Of a stretch of 64,000 nucleotides of DNA, positions 16,430 to 25,115 are shown piece by piece; the stretch's first letter is position 1; each line of letters begins with the position of its first letter. The stretch comes from Desulforamulus putei DSM 12395 (GTDB taxonomy: Bacteria > Bacillota > Desulfotomaculia > Desulfotomaculales > Desulfotomaculaceae), in assembly GCF_900129195.1 (NCBI RefSeq), contig NZ_FQUY01000008.1, forward strand, positions 50,905-114,904, in the 5' to 3' direction. The position numbers and the translations under genes were made by a program. The notes under the pieces were generated by a model. It was not told the DNA's origin, searched no databases, and was given only the letters and a program-made list of their open reading frames with translations.

Positions 16430-16543
16430 TTAATAATGGGGCGGCCTTTCCCTGAGGGGACACTTGAGGCAGTAACAATCATCACATTCATCCTGACAGG
16501 AGGTATTGCATTTGCAAGGAACATCTTCATAAATACACTTCAC
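16430..16543 (-). CDS. Cysteine-rich miniprotein, 37 aa, nif operon tail
   Basis: Not recognised. 37 residues with eight cysteines, at 3, 10, 12, 16, 20, 23, 25 and 28 (MKCIYEDVPCKCNTSC, QDECDDCYCLKC), followed by a Cys-free PLRERPPHY tail. GGAGGG lies 8 bases before GTG 16543, an ideal ribosome binding site. The Cys density suggests a metallothionein-like or Fe-S binding miniprotein; the acidic residues between Cys argue against a secreted peptide, and no signal sequence is present. It is the first of four small genes after nifV. A biosynthetic or iron/molybdenum-handling role for nitrogenase is inference. Confidence 0.6.
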   Translation of the reverse strand: MKCIYEDVPCKCNTSCQDECDDCYCLKCPLRERPPHY

Positions 16544-16659
16544 AGGTTATCCCTCCAACCGTCTGTTGTGATCCTCATATTCTATTTCACCATAGATGCG
16601 GTTTTTCCTGGTATGATTTAAACTTTTGGAGGAAACCTGAGATTAAACGGTAGAATAGG

Positions 16660-16727
16660 GAATTCAATTTGGGGACGGTTCTTGACTTGAATTCAGTTTT
16701 CACGGATTCGGATTGGTACCGTCCCCG
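16660..16727. repeat. REPIN-like palindromic repeat pair at the 3' end of nifV
   Basis: First unit: GAATTCAA (16660-16667) and TTGAATTC (16687-16694) flank the core GGGGACGGTTCTTGA. Second unit, inverted: GGTACCGTCCCC (16715-16726). The element encodes the last residues and the stop codon of the nifV frame. Confidence 0.8.
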
Positions 16728-17580
16728 CATTAATTTTCTTCCCTTTAGTATGATAAAAAGGTCTGTTTGCTGCTACAGCCACATAGTCAATGAGTTCATT
16801 TAATTTGTTATCATCCACATCAATCTTCAATCCTTTCATCTCCTGTAATATCCTTACCATTTCCTCAAAGGAACTGTTGCCGGCCCGCTCTCCCAGACCG
16901 GAAACAGTGGTGCTGAGATATTTGGCCCCGGCCTGGTAGGCGGCCAGGGTGTTGGCGACGGCCATGCCGAAATCGTTATGGGCGTGCATCTCCACATCGA
17001 TCCCGACTTCTTGAATGATCCGGGTCACTTTATTCCTGGTGATAAAGGGGTCCAGCACGCCCAGGGTATCGGCAAACCGGAGACGGCTGGCCCCTTCTTC
17101 CCTGGCAAACCGGGCGAATGTCACCAGAAACCCCATATCAGCCCGGGAGGCGTCCTCGGCGCCGATGGTTACGGTGCAACCGTGCTCTCTGGCATAACTG
17201 ACGGCCCTTCTGACACTGTCCAAAACCCAAAGGCGACTGCGTTTTAATTTATACCGGATATGAATGTCAGAAACCGGGGCGGAAATGTGCAGGTGTCGGG
17301 CGCCGCAGGCCAGGGAAGCCTTGACATCTCCCAGTGTGGCCCGGTTCCAGGTGGAGATCCTGGCTTTTAAATCAAGGGACAGGATACGATAGATGGCATC
17401 CGTCTCCAGCTTTCCCATGGCCGGTATGCCCGCCTCAATCTGGTAGACCCCCACCTGATCCAGCAACCGGGCAATCTGCACCTTCTCTTCCACGGTGAAA
17501 GCAACCCCCGCCGCCTGTTCCCCGTCCCGCAAGGTGGTATCAACAAAGCAGACCGTATTCACGTATATCACCCCTCCCAA
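16693..17580 (-). CDS. nifV: Homocitrate synthase NifV, C-terminally truncated
   Basis: Would condense acetyl-CoA and 2-oxoglutarate to homocitrate, the organic ligand of FeMo-co. 295 residues cover the HMGL-type TIM barrel: FVDTTLRDGEQAAGVAF (about 12), the KARISTWNRA and HISAPVSD segments, GAEDASRAD, RFADTLGVLDPF, and metal-binding HAHND (about 197) with VSGLGERAGN. A canonical NifV is about 370-380 residues; here homology stops near residue 280 at NRPFYHTKGKK, and the last residues (GTVPIRIREN) and stop are read from an inserted palindromic repeat. The C-terminal subdomains are not found downstream. A naturally split NifV (as NifV-omega/alpha in Clostridium pasteurianum) is the alternative, but no second part is in the window. 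Confidence 0.85.
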   Translation of the reverse strand: MGGVIYVNTVCFVDTTLRDGEQAAGVAFTVEEKVQIARLLDQVGVYQIEAGIPAMGKLETDAIYRILSLDLKARISTWNRATLGDVKASLACGARHLHISAPVSDIHIRYKLKRSRLWVLDSVRRAVSYAREHGCTVTIGAEDASRADMGFLVTFARFAREEGASRLRFADTLGVLDPFITRNKVTRIIQEVGIDVEMHAHNDFGMAVANTLAAYQAGAKYLSTTVSGLGERAGNSSFEEMVRILQEMKGLKIDVDDNKLNELIDYVAVAANRPFYHTKGKKINAGTVPIRIREN

Positions 17581-17583
17581 GCC

Positions 17584-17615
17584 AATTCAAGCGGGGACGG
17601 TTCTTGACTTGAATT
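17584..17615. repeat. REP element, nifV-anfO intergenic copy
   Basis: AATTCAAG (17584-17591) and CTTGAATT (17608-17615) flank CGGGGACGGTTCTTGA, the same core as the copy at the nifV end. Confidence 0.8.
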
Positions 17616-17645
17616 GAAGTTTTCCCCAGTTGATGGGAAAGGTTT

Positions 17646-18272
17646 TTAGTTGCAGCATGGTTTGGTAATGATTAATTTGATTTCATTTTTTCCGAGAATT
17701 TCCGTGCGGCTTTCCAGTCCGTTGGCCAGGATTTCGTTTTCCAGCCAGGGAGGGATGTGGTTGCAGAGGACTTCCAGGGAGTAGAATTTACCCTGCCTGA
17801 CAAAGGGCAACAGGGCTTGCTTGGAGGTTACTCCCAGGTCTTTTTCTTGAATTTCTTTAATGGAAATGCGGTAGCAACCGCTGAAGGTCTCCACCGGAAC
17901 GGGCGGGCTGACGGGATTTTGCACCACCCTTTGTCTTTGCTCCTCTTCTTCCCTGGCCAGGATATAATCCAGAAACTCCACCGGGTTGCCCTCGAATTCC
18001 CAGATGCTGCAACGGGATTTCTCCAGGGCAAAATAAGGAATTCCGGTAACGGAAAGCCCCACAAAGGTTTTACAGGAGCCGAGGAAATCAATCAGGTCGC
18101 TCATTTGGTCCCGTAAACCCTTAATTGTAAAGTTTTCGCCCAGGGAAAAGTTCTTTTCCCTGGACACACTCCACCGGCCCTGCATCCTTTGATAGATCAT
18201 GACTTTGCCTGGTTGATAAAGGTCGGCGGTCTTTCCGTTCTCACCCACGTAAACAGCGATTTCTTTGGGCAT
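17646..18272 (-). CDS. AnfO-family nitrogenase accessory protein
   Basis: 208 residues beginning KEIAVYVGENGKTADLYQPG, which resembles the N-terminus of AnfO, the accessory protein first described with iron-only nitrogenase. Further similarity is the bipartite layout with a charged linker (EEEEQRQR, about 108-117) and a Cys-rich end, here KPCCN. Function of the family is not established; involvement in alternative or general nitrogenase maturation is assumed. It lies 34 bases after nifB, in the same operon. Here it accompanies a nifDK system without anfG, so it probably serves the molybdenum enzyme. Confidence 0.75.
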   Translation of the reverse strand: MPKEIAVYVGENGKTADLYQPGKVMIYQRMQGRWSVSREKNFSLGENFTIKGLRDQMSDLIDFLGSCKTFVGLSVTGIPYFALEKSRCSIWEFEGNPVEFLDYILAREEEEQRQRVVQNPVSPPVPVETFSGCYRISIKEIQEKDLGVTSKQALLPFVRQGKFYSLEVLCNHIPPWLENEILANGLESRTEILGKNEIKLIITKPCCN

Positions 18273-18305
18273 CAGACTCCCTCCTTTTCCAGGAGTTTTT
18301 TATTA

Positions 18306-19253
18306 TTAAATCTCCAGCCTCTTGACCATGGCCATAGAGTTCTGTGTTGGCGGCTGCACAGACTGACCTGTATAAAACTCCCGGGAGCGGTCTTCATCCA
18401 GCAGACCGATGGCATCTGCCCGGCACTGCTTGCAATGCCGCATCTGCTGCAAATCAATTTGGCAGAGATCCCTCATTTGATTCAGTTCCTGCAGGCCGGT
18501 GGGAGGAAGATGGGCAAAGTCGCTGCCCTCTGCCGGAATCAAAGGCATGATGTTGCTCATGAAGGCGCCCAACTGTTTAGCTCTTTTAACCACGGAGGGA
18601 ATCTCTCTGTCGTTGATGCCTTTGATCATCACAATGTTCACTTTCACCAGCACGCCCCGTTGAGCCAGATACCGGATCCCGGTCAGTTGATTTTCCAGCA
18701 GGATACGGGCTCCCTCAACGCCCGCATATTTTTCCCCCCGGTAATAGACGTGGCGGTAAATTTTAGCCCCGGTGGCCGGGTCCAGGGTATTCATGGTCAC
18801 CGTTACATGTTTGATGCCCAGCTCAACAATTTCCGGGGCATAGTGGGGCAGCAGCAACCCATTGGTGGACAGGCAAAAGATCATCTCCGGGTTGGATTGT
18901 TTGATACGCTCAATGGCTTCCCGGGTATTGTCCCAGTTGGCCAGGGCGTCCCCGGGCCCGGCAATCCCTACCACGCTGAGGTTGGGGATTTTTTCTTTAA
19001 CCACAACGAATTTTTGTTCCGCCAACACCGGTGTTAAGATCTCGCTGGTGACACCGGGCCTGCTTTCATTGACACAGTCGTACTTACGGTTGCAGTAATT
19101 ACAGCTGATATTGCATTGGGGCGCCACCGGCAGGTGCATGCGGGCATATTGATGATGGGCCTCCCGGGAATAACAGGGATGCCTGCGGGTTTGTTCCAGG
19201 GGGTCACCGGCTGTTTGACAAATGACAGGGTTCTTATTGCATAAACACGTCAT
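18306..19253 (-). CDS. nifB: Radical SAM FeMo-cofactor maturase NifB (short form)
   Basis: Builds the 8Fe-9S-C NifB-co core of the nitrogenase cofactor. 315 residues from ATG 19253: CNISCNYCNRKYDC holds the radical-SAM CxxxCxxC motif (about residue 48), followed by NESRPGV, GIAGPGDALAN, STNGLLLP, VKVNIVMIKGIND, and the C-terminal RHCKQCRADAIGLLDED. The N-terminal HPCYSREAHHQYARMHLPVA is diagnostic of NifB. There is no fused NifX-like domain, as in many Firmicutes and archaea. The start overlaps the last 20 bases of nifN, so a longer upstream frame is a shadow over nifN. Confidence 0.96.
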   Translation of the reverse strand: MTCLCNKNPVICQTAGDPLEQTRRHPCYSREAHHQYARMHLPVAPQCNISCNYCNRKYDCVNESRPGVTSEILTPVLAEQKFVVVKEKIPNLSVVGIAGPGDALANWDNTREAIERIKQSNPEMIFCLSTNGLLLPHYAPEIVELGIKHVTVTMNTLDPATGAKIYRHVYYRGEKYAGVEGARILLENQLTGIRYLAQRGVLVKVNIVMIKGINDREIPSVVKRAKQLGAFMSNIMPLIPAEGSDFAHLPPTGLQELNQMRDLCQIDLQQMRHCKQCRADAIGLLDEDRSREFYTGQSVQPPTQNSMAMVKRLEI

Positions 19254-20661
19254 GCTGCTCACCACTACTTTCCAGAAAAAATTCCTCAACCGGTTGGTTG
19301 TTGAGATAAAACATTTCATACATGGATTTCCGGTAATGCTTGTGTTTGTGTTCCAGCAGGGTATTGGTGATCCTGTCCAGAAACTGGGTGGTACCCGCAT
19401 AGCCCACCGAGAGGAGACGCTGACCGCCGGTACGGTCGTGGATGGGAAAGCCGTACCGCACCAGGGGGATGCCTTCCTTCTCGGTGAGAAATCTGCCATC
19501 CGACGAACCAATGGCGATGTTGGCTTTTCCTCTGCTTTGTTTGCGAATGGTGGTAAAATCCGTTCCTGTTAATACGGTACATCGCAGGGGCGAGTGGGCC
19601 AGTTTTTCTGCCAGAAGTTTCACCAGCAGGGGGTTTTTGCTGCCGGTGGCCACCACCACCGGGTAAATGCCATTCTCCAGGCAGATTTTGGCCACTCCGT
19701 AGATATTGTCCGGCTCGCCGAAGATGACGCTGCGCCCCCGGGCATTGTATTTATGGGAATCAATCATACAGTCCAGCAGCCTGCCCCGCTCCTGCTCCAG
19801 ACAGGCCGGCAGCGGGTTGCCGGTGAGTTTCATCAGCATATTCATAAACATGTCGGTATTTTCAACCCCCATGGGCACCGGCAGATTATACAGGGGAACG
19901 CCGAACCGGCTCTCTAAATAGTGACCCGGGGACATGCTCTCATCCACCGTAAGGCCAAACTGAATGGTGGCTGCGGCGCCGCCCATGGCGGCAATGTCTG
20001 CCAGTTTGGTGCCGCCCTCGGGTATCTTGCGGTAGGGTTTTTGATAGGGGCGGTCCAGAGTATCGGAATAATCGGGCAGCAGGATGTAGTCCACCCGCAT
20101 TAACTGTAAAATCCTCTTTATCTCCCGGATATCGGCCGGGCTCAGGTTGGGAATAATCACATTAATTTTGGAGTTGGCCCCGGTCTTTTGGGCCAACCTG
20201 GCAACAATTCTTCTCAGGGTTAACCAGTAGCCCTCGGTATGGGTGCCCCCGTAACCGGGGCTGTTAACGGTAACCACCGGCAAATCACCGTATCCCTTTT
20301 CCCTCAGGTACTCCTGGCTGATCCTGTCGATGTCTTCACCAATGGTTTCCGCCAGGCAGGTGGTAAGGATGCCGATGACCCCGGGACGGTAGGCTTTAAT
20401 CATATTGTCCAGGCCCTGTTTTAAATTCTTTTCCCCCCCGTAAATGGTGCCTTTCTCATTCAATGAGGAAGAGGCCACATCAATGGGTTCGTTAAAATGC
20501 TCGGCCATGTGCCGGCGCATGTAGGTGGCACAACCCTGGGAGCCATGGAGCATCACCATGGACTGTTCCAGTCCTTTGAAGGCCAAAATGCCTCCCATGG
20601 GCATGCACATGTTGCAGGGGTTTTCATTGACATTGCGGCAACTTGTATGTTTTTTTCCCAC
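19234..20661 (-). CDS. nifN: FeMo-cofactor scaffold subunit NifN
   Basis: Beta-like subunit of the NifEN scaffold on which NifB-co is matured with Mo and homocitrate. 475 residues: N-terminal Cys motif ENPCNMCMPMGG (about 14-25), HGSQGCATYMRRH (about 39), TTCLAETIGED (about 99), NSPGYGGTHTEGY, then a second Rossmann half with GEPDNIYG and the IGSSDGRFL region. NifN is recognised over NifK by its N-terminal Cys cluster and its place after nifE. It is 15 bases downstream of nifE and overlaps nifB. Confidence 0.94.
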   Translation of the reverse strand: MGKKHTSCRNVNENPCNMCMPMGGILAFKGLEQSMVMLHGSQGCATYMRRHMAEHFNEPIDVASSSLNEKGTIYGGEKNLKQGLDNMIKAYRPGVIGILTTCLAETIGEDIDRISQEYLREKGYGDLPVVTVNSPGYGGTHTEGYWLTLRRIVARLAQKTGANSKINVIIPNLSPADIREIKRILQLMRVDYILLPDYSDTLDRPYQKPYRKIPEGGTKLADIAAMGGAAATIQFGLTVDESMSPGHYLESRFGVPLYNLPVPMGVENTDMFMNMLMKLTGNPLPACLEQERGRLLDCMIDSHKYNARGRSVIFGEPDNIYGVAKICLENGIYPVVVATGSKNPLLVKLLAEKLAHSPLRCTVLTGTDFTTIRKQSRGKANIAIGSSDGRFLTEKEGIPLVRYGFPIHDRTGGQRLLSVGYAGTTQFLDRITNTLLEHKHKHYRKSMYEMFYLNNQPVEEFFLESSGEQHDVFMQ

Positions 20662-20676
20662 AGGCCTCTACCCTCC

Positions 20677-22032
20677 TTATACATATTGCCAGACCGGGGA
20701 GCAAAGGGTGGTATACACCTCTTTGGCCAGGTTGACCGCTCCCACGAAACCGCTCAAGGGATGCTTACGGTCGTGATTATGGTCGATAAAGGCGATGCCC
20801 AGCTTGTAGGCTAGGGGCCTTTCCTTGACGCCTCCCACCAGCAGGTGGGCACCCTTTTCCACCATGAATTTTTCTAGTTCCGACGGGTTGGCGTCATCCA
20901 GAATGACCGTCCCGTCATCCACCAGTTCATGGATGATCTCATATTCTTCCTTGCGTCCCGTCTGGGTACCGATCATCACCACATCAATGCCGATTTCCCG
21001 AAACTGCTTTATGAGAGAAATGGCCTTGAACCCTCCCCCCACGTAAATGGCCGCTTTTTTTCCCTGCAGCCGCCGGCGGTACCACTCCAGAGTGGGTTCC
21101 ACCCTGGCCGTTTCCCTGGCCACCAGCTCTTCCACCCGGCGTTGCATTTCCTCGTCGCCAAAGTGGGAGGCAATCTTTCTCAGGGATTCAGCGGTGTCTT
21201 GCAGTCCCAGAAATGAAACGTTGAGGTAGGGAATGCCGTACAGTTCTTTCATCCTTTGGGCCAGGTAAATCATAGAACCGGCGCATTGGATGATATTGAG
21301 GGAGGCAGCGGTGGCGTTTTTCAATGCTTCGTAGTGGGAGTCGCCGGTAAAGGCCACATTCACTTCAACACCGATCTGCCTGAGGTAGTTTTTTATAATC
21401 CACACTTCTCCGGCCAGGTTAAAGTCCCCCAAATAATTGATGGTGTTGGCCCTGGCAGAGATGCCGGTTTGGGTTGGCTGAATCAGCCGGAGCAGCGCGT
21501 CGCAGGCAGCCCGGTAACCGGCGGCTTTATTGCCGGCAAAACCGCTGGACTGCACGGGAATCACTTCAATTTGATGCCTTGCCGCCGCTGCCTTGCAAAC
21601 CGCCTCCAGGTCATCGCCGATCACCCCCACAATACAGGTGGCATAAACAAACACCACTTTGGCGGGATATTGGGCAACCAGTTCATCGATGGCCCGGGCC
21701 AATTTCTTTTCACCGCCGAAAATGACATCCTGTTCCTGCAAGTCGGTGGAAAAACTGTTCCGGTACAACTCCGACCCGCTGCTGAGACTGCCCCGGATGT
21801 CCCAGGTATAACTGGCACAACCAATGGGGCCGTGCACCAGATGGATGGCATCTGTCACCGGGTTTAAGACAACCCTGGCTCCGCAGTAGACGCAGGCCCG
21901 CTGGCTGACACACCCCGCTACGCTGTCGGTGTCGCATTTGAGCCGGTTTTTCTGCTTCCCCTTGGTGATAATGGACTCTTTTCTTTCTTTCAGGACCGAA
22001 TCCCATATTACGGCCTGCCGCACATCCATCAT
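20677..22032 (-). CDS. nifE: FeMo-cofactor scaffold subunit NifE
   Basis: Alpha-like subunit of NifEN. Up to 451 residues: KCDTDSVAGCVSQRACVYCG (about 33-52), HGPIGCASYTWDIRGS (about 68), FGGEKKLARAIDEL, YATCIVGVIGDD (about 128), SSGFAGNKAAGY, IQCAGSMIYLAQRM (about 262) and YVGGGFKAISLIKQF. It lacks the NifD-type His ligand region, fitting a scaffold. ATG 22032 directly abuts the AAGGA element; a GTG at 22023 has better spacing, so the N-terminus may be three residues shorter. Part of the nif operon. Confidence 0.94.
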   Translation of the reverse strand: MMDVRQAVIWDSVLKERKESIITKGKQKNRLKCDTDSVAGCVSQRACVYCGARVVLNPVTDAIHLVHGPIGCASYTWDIRGSLSSGSELYRNSFSTDLQEQDVIFGGEKKLARAIDELVAQYPAKVVFVYATCIVGVIGDDLEAVCKAAAARHQIEVIPVQSSGFAGNKAAGYRAACDALLRLIQPTQTGISARANTINYLGDFNLAGEVWIIKNYLRQIGVEVNVAFTGDSHYEALKNATAASLNIIQCAGSMIYLAQRMKELYGIPYLNVSFLGLQDTAESLRKIASHFGDEEMQRRVEELVARETARVEPTLEWYRRRLQGKKAAIYVGGGFKAISLIKQFREIGIDVVMIGTQTGRKEEYEIIHELVDDGTVILDDANPSELEKFMVEKGAHLLVGGVKERPLAYKLGIAFIDHNHDRKHPLSGFVGAVNLAKEVYTTLCSPVWQYV

Positions 22033-22085
22033 TCCTTCCCAAACAGGTAATGGTTCCGATCAGGAGACCTGGGTCTCCTATCCTG

Positions 22086-23477
22086 TTACATCACCAGTTC
22101 AAAGTCCTCATCTCTGGCATCCCTGTCTGCCCGCTCCAGTAAAGCATTGCTGATCATTTCAAGTAGCCGCATGGCCCCTTTATAACCGACCACCGGCAGA
22201 TAGGAATGGATGCTTCTGTCCAGGATGGGGAAACCCATGCGCACAAAGGGCAGGTCTTCCGCCCGAGCGATATACTTGCCGTAGGTGTTGCCGATCAACA
22301 GGTCCACCTTTTCGTTCTTGATCCACTGGTGCAGTTCAAAAAGGTCGCCGCCGGCCTTGACTTTTCCTGTGATGCCCGCTTCTTGGAGCAGTTCCTGCAC
22401 CTCAACTTCAAAATTGCCCACCATGGTGCCGATGGCGCCACCGGTGGCGGGTGTGCCGGTTAATACATGAATGGGTTGCATCCCCAGGCTCAAGACAAAT
22501 TCAGTCATGGCCAGCACGATATCAGGGTCGCCAAAGATGGCTACTTTCTTGCCGTGGAAGTGGAAATGGGTATCGGTCATGATGTCCACCAGTTGGCCCC
22601 GCTCCTCTTCCAGTTCGTAGGGTATTTCTACAGCAAACTGACTCCGCAGGGCCATCAACAGCTGGTCGGTGGCTTTGATACCGATGGGTGTTTTTAAAAT
22701 AACGGCCGGCACGCCACACTTTCTTTCCAACTGACCGGCCGCGTCGGCGGAGGCGTAACTGCCTAGGGCGATGGTTACTTTGGAATTTCCCGTATCTTTT
22801 AAGTCTGCCAGCCGGGTGCCGCCCCGGGGATACATGACATACTCCCCGGTCATGGGTGAATCCACCACCCCGGAGGTATCCGGAAACATGATGAATTTAA
22901 TTCCCATGGTATTTACAATCCTTTTAATTTCCCTCATATCCCCGGGATTGACAAAACCCGGGATGATATTAACCTGCTCTTTCTTGCTTTCCAGGGTTGC
23001 TTCCGACAGGTAATTCACCATGCTTTTGGTCATGTTGGAAAAGCCGGTAACATGGGAACCCTGGTAACTGGGCGTATTGGTATGAATCACCAGCTTTCCT
23101 TCGGGAATCTCGGCGGTACGGATAATGGTGGGCAGATCGTCGCCGATGGTTTCGGACAAACAGGTGGTATGCACCGCCATAATATCCGGATTGTAGATGG
23201 CAAACACGTTTTTTATGGCTGTTTTCAAGTTGGCACCGCCGCCAAAGACCGAGGCTCCCTCGGTAAAGGAGCTGGTGGAAGCCATAATAGGATCCCGGAA
23301 ATGCCTGGTTAAGTGCATCCGGTGGTAAGAGCAGCAACCCTGGGAACCATGGCTGTGGGGCAGGCACCTGTGGATGCCCAGGGCGGCGTACATGGCTCCG
23401 ATGGGCTGGCAGGTCTTGGCCGGGTTGATGACGCCTCCGGTACGTTCTTTGATTTCCTTTGGTGTGCAGTCTAGCAT
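22086..23477 (-). CDS. nifK: Nitrogenase molybdenum-iron protein beta chain NifK
   Basis: Beta subunit of dinitrogenase, sharing the P-cluster with NifD. 463 residues: P-cluster region KTCQPIGAMYAALGIHRCLP and HGSQGCCSYHRMHLTRHF (near residues 21-65), TTCLSETIGDDLPTI (about 115), then two further Rossmann domains with PDTSGVVDSPM, FGDPDIVLAMTEF and LLIGNTYGKY. It is about 50 residues shorter than Azotobacter NifK at the N-terminus, as in clostridial enzymes. ATG 23477 (AAGGAGG nine bases upstream) overlaps the nifD stop codon, indicating coupling. Confidence 0.96.
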   Translation of the reverse strand: MLDCTPKEIKERTGGVINPAKTCQPIGAMYAALGIHRCLPHSHGSQGCCSYHRMHLTRHFRDPIMASTSSFTEGASVFGGGANLKTAIKNVFAIYNPDIMAVHTTCLSETIGDDLPTIIRTAEIPEGKLVIHTNTPSYQGSHVTGFSNMTKSMVNYLSEATLESKKEQVNIIPGFVNPGDMREIKRIVNTMGIKFIMFPDTSGVVDSPMTGEYVMYPRGGTRLADLKDTGNSKVTIALGSYASADAAGQLERKCGVPAVILKTPIGIKATDQLLMALRSQFAVEIPYELEEERGQLVDIMTDTHFHFHGKKVAIFGDPDIVLAMTEFVLSLGMQPIHVLTGTPATGGAIGTMVGNFEVEVQELLQEAGITGKVKAGGDLFELHQWIKNEKVDLLIGNTYGKYIARAEDLPFVRMGFPILDRSIHSYLPVVGYKGAMRLLEMISNALLERADRDARDEDFELVM

Positions 23478-25090
23478 TCTGAGCATCCTCCTTCCGCAAC
23501 GATTCCTTCCAGCAGGGGTTTGTTCTTCCAGGGCGGCGTAATGAAATTCCAGGTGGGTGAGACAAAAGCCATGGTGATATCCTCAGCAAACTTGACGGCG
23601 CCGTTAAAACCGGCATAGGGGCCGCTGTAATCATAGGAGTGCAGCTGCTTGGACGGAATGCCCATTTTTTGCACCACATACTTGTCTTTGATGCCGGAGG
23701 AAAAAATGTCCGGTTTCAACAGCCTGATAAATTCTTCCGTCTCAAAGTGGTTCAGATCATCCACTATAACACTGCCGTCCTTCATCTCGATGTTCATACC
23801 CTTGTAGTCACTCAAGGGAATTTTTTTCTTTAACTCTTCCATCCGTTCCGGGGAGAGTTTCAGCCGGAACCTTCTCTCATCCGGTGTTACATGCAGGTCC
23901 GGAATATTTTTTGTGTCGGCATCCGGTTTAATCTCGGGAATAACCGCCCGGCCTTCGTAATCATCCCGGTGGGCAAACTCGTAGCCCGCCAGCACCGTCT
24001 CAATGCCCAGCTCGGCAAACAGTCCCTGGTAATGGTGTCCCCGGGAACCTCCCACAAAGCAAAAGGCGGTCTTTCCCTGGCAGATCTTCTTATATTGCTC
24101 AATAATCGGCTCCACCCTAGCCAGTTCCCTGGCAATGACTTCTTCGGTTTTCTGAATCAAGGCCGGGTCGCCAAAGTACAGGGCCATGTTGCGCAGTGAA
24201 TCGATGGTGGCCTGGATACCAATAAAGTTCACCTTCAGCCAGGGGGTACCGTATTTGATCTCCAACATTTCGGCAATATAGTTAATGGAGCGGTGGCACT
24301 GCACCAAGTTCAGTTCCGCCACATGGGCATTTTTCAGTTCCTCGTAGGAACCATCCCCGGTCATCACCGCAATCACCGTATAGCCTATTTCCTTTAAAAT
24401 TCTTTCCACTTCCCAGCTGTCGCCGCCAATGTTGTATTCGCCCAGGATATTAATAGGGTACTTACCGGGGGCCTCTTCCCAATCCCCCTGGCCGATAATC
24501 CCCTCCATCAGGCCGTTATTGGCAATGTGGTGCCCGGCAGATTGGCTGACACCTTTGTAACCTTCACAGTTGAAGGCCAGGATCGGAACGCCGTGCTTTT
24601 CCTGGGCTGCTTTGGCTACTGCCTGCAGGTCATCCCCGATTAACCCCACCGGGCAGGTGGCGGAAATAGTAATACAATTGGGCTTAAAAATCTCCATTAC
24701 TTCATCAATCATGCGGGCCAGTTTCTTCTCACCACCAAACACGATATCACTTTCCTGCATATCGGTGGATACACAGTAGTTGATGAAATTTTTGGTGGGA
24801 TCTTCGGATTTGGCCTTATTGCGCCGGGTCCCCCAGGTATAATAGGCACAGCCGATGGGCCCGTGTACAATATGAACCACATCCTTTAAGGGTCCCAGCA
24901 CAACCCCCTTGCAGCCCGCAAAGGCACAGCCGCGGTTGGTGATAATGCCGGGAATGGTTCTGGTGTTGGCCTCAATCTCCTGGCGGGCCAGGGCGGCATC
25001 TTTGATGATGATATGCTTTTTGCGATTTCTCTTTACCTTGGCCGGGTACCGGTTTAACAATTCCTCCAGCACTTTCTCGTTAACAGCCAT
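23471..25090 (-). CDS. nifD: Nitrogenase molybdenum-iron protein alpha chain NifD
   Basis: Carries FeMo-co. 539 residues from ATG 25090, preceded by AAGGAGGTG. Visible: RGCAFAGCKGVVLGP and HGPIGCAYYTWGTRRN (P-cluster Cys), SATCPVGLIGDD, CEGYKGVSQSAGHHIAN (equivalents of Gln191/His195), QCHRSINY (the FeMo-co Cys ligand), FVGGSRGHH, GYEFAHRDDYEGR, and KQLHSYDYSGPYAGF with the FeMo-co His ligand. A roughly 50-residue insertion (around PDLHVTPDERRFRLKLSPER to MKDGSVIVDD) is typical of the Clostridium-type NifD. The frame is open further upstream, but the ribosome binding site fixes the start. It ends in GGCSEC. Confidence 0.97.
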   Translation of the reverse strand: MAVNEKVLEELLNRYPAKVKRNRKKHIIIKDAALARQEIEANTRTIPGIITNRGCAFAGCKGVVLGPLKDVVHIVHGPIGCAYYTWGTRRNKAKSEDPTKNFINYCVSTDMQESDIVFGGEKKLARMIDEVMEIFKPNCITISATCPVGLIGDDLQAVAKAAQEKHGVPILAFNCEGYKGVSQSAGHHIANNGLMEGIIGQGDWEEAPGKYPINILGEYNIGGDSWEVERILKEIGYTVIAVMTGDGSYEELKNAHVAELNLVQCHRSINYIAEMLEIKYGTPWLKVNFIGIQATIDSLRNMALYFGDPALIQKTEEVIARELARVEPIIEQYKKICQGKTAFCFVGGSRGHHYQGLFAELGIETVLAGYEFAHRDDYEGRAVIPEIKPDADTKNIPDLHVTPDERRFRLKLSPERMEELKKKIPLSDYKGMNIEMKDGSVIVDDLNHFETEEFIRLLKPDIFSSGIKDKYVVQKMGIPSKQLHSYDYSGPYAGFNGAVKFAEDITMAFVSPTWNFITPPWKNKPLLEGIVAEGGCSEC

Positions 25091-25115
25091 CTGCCACACC
25101 TCCTTTTCATCTGTC

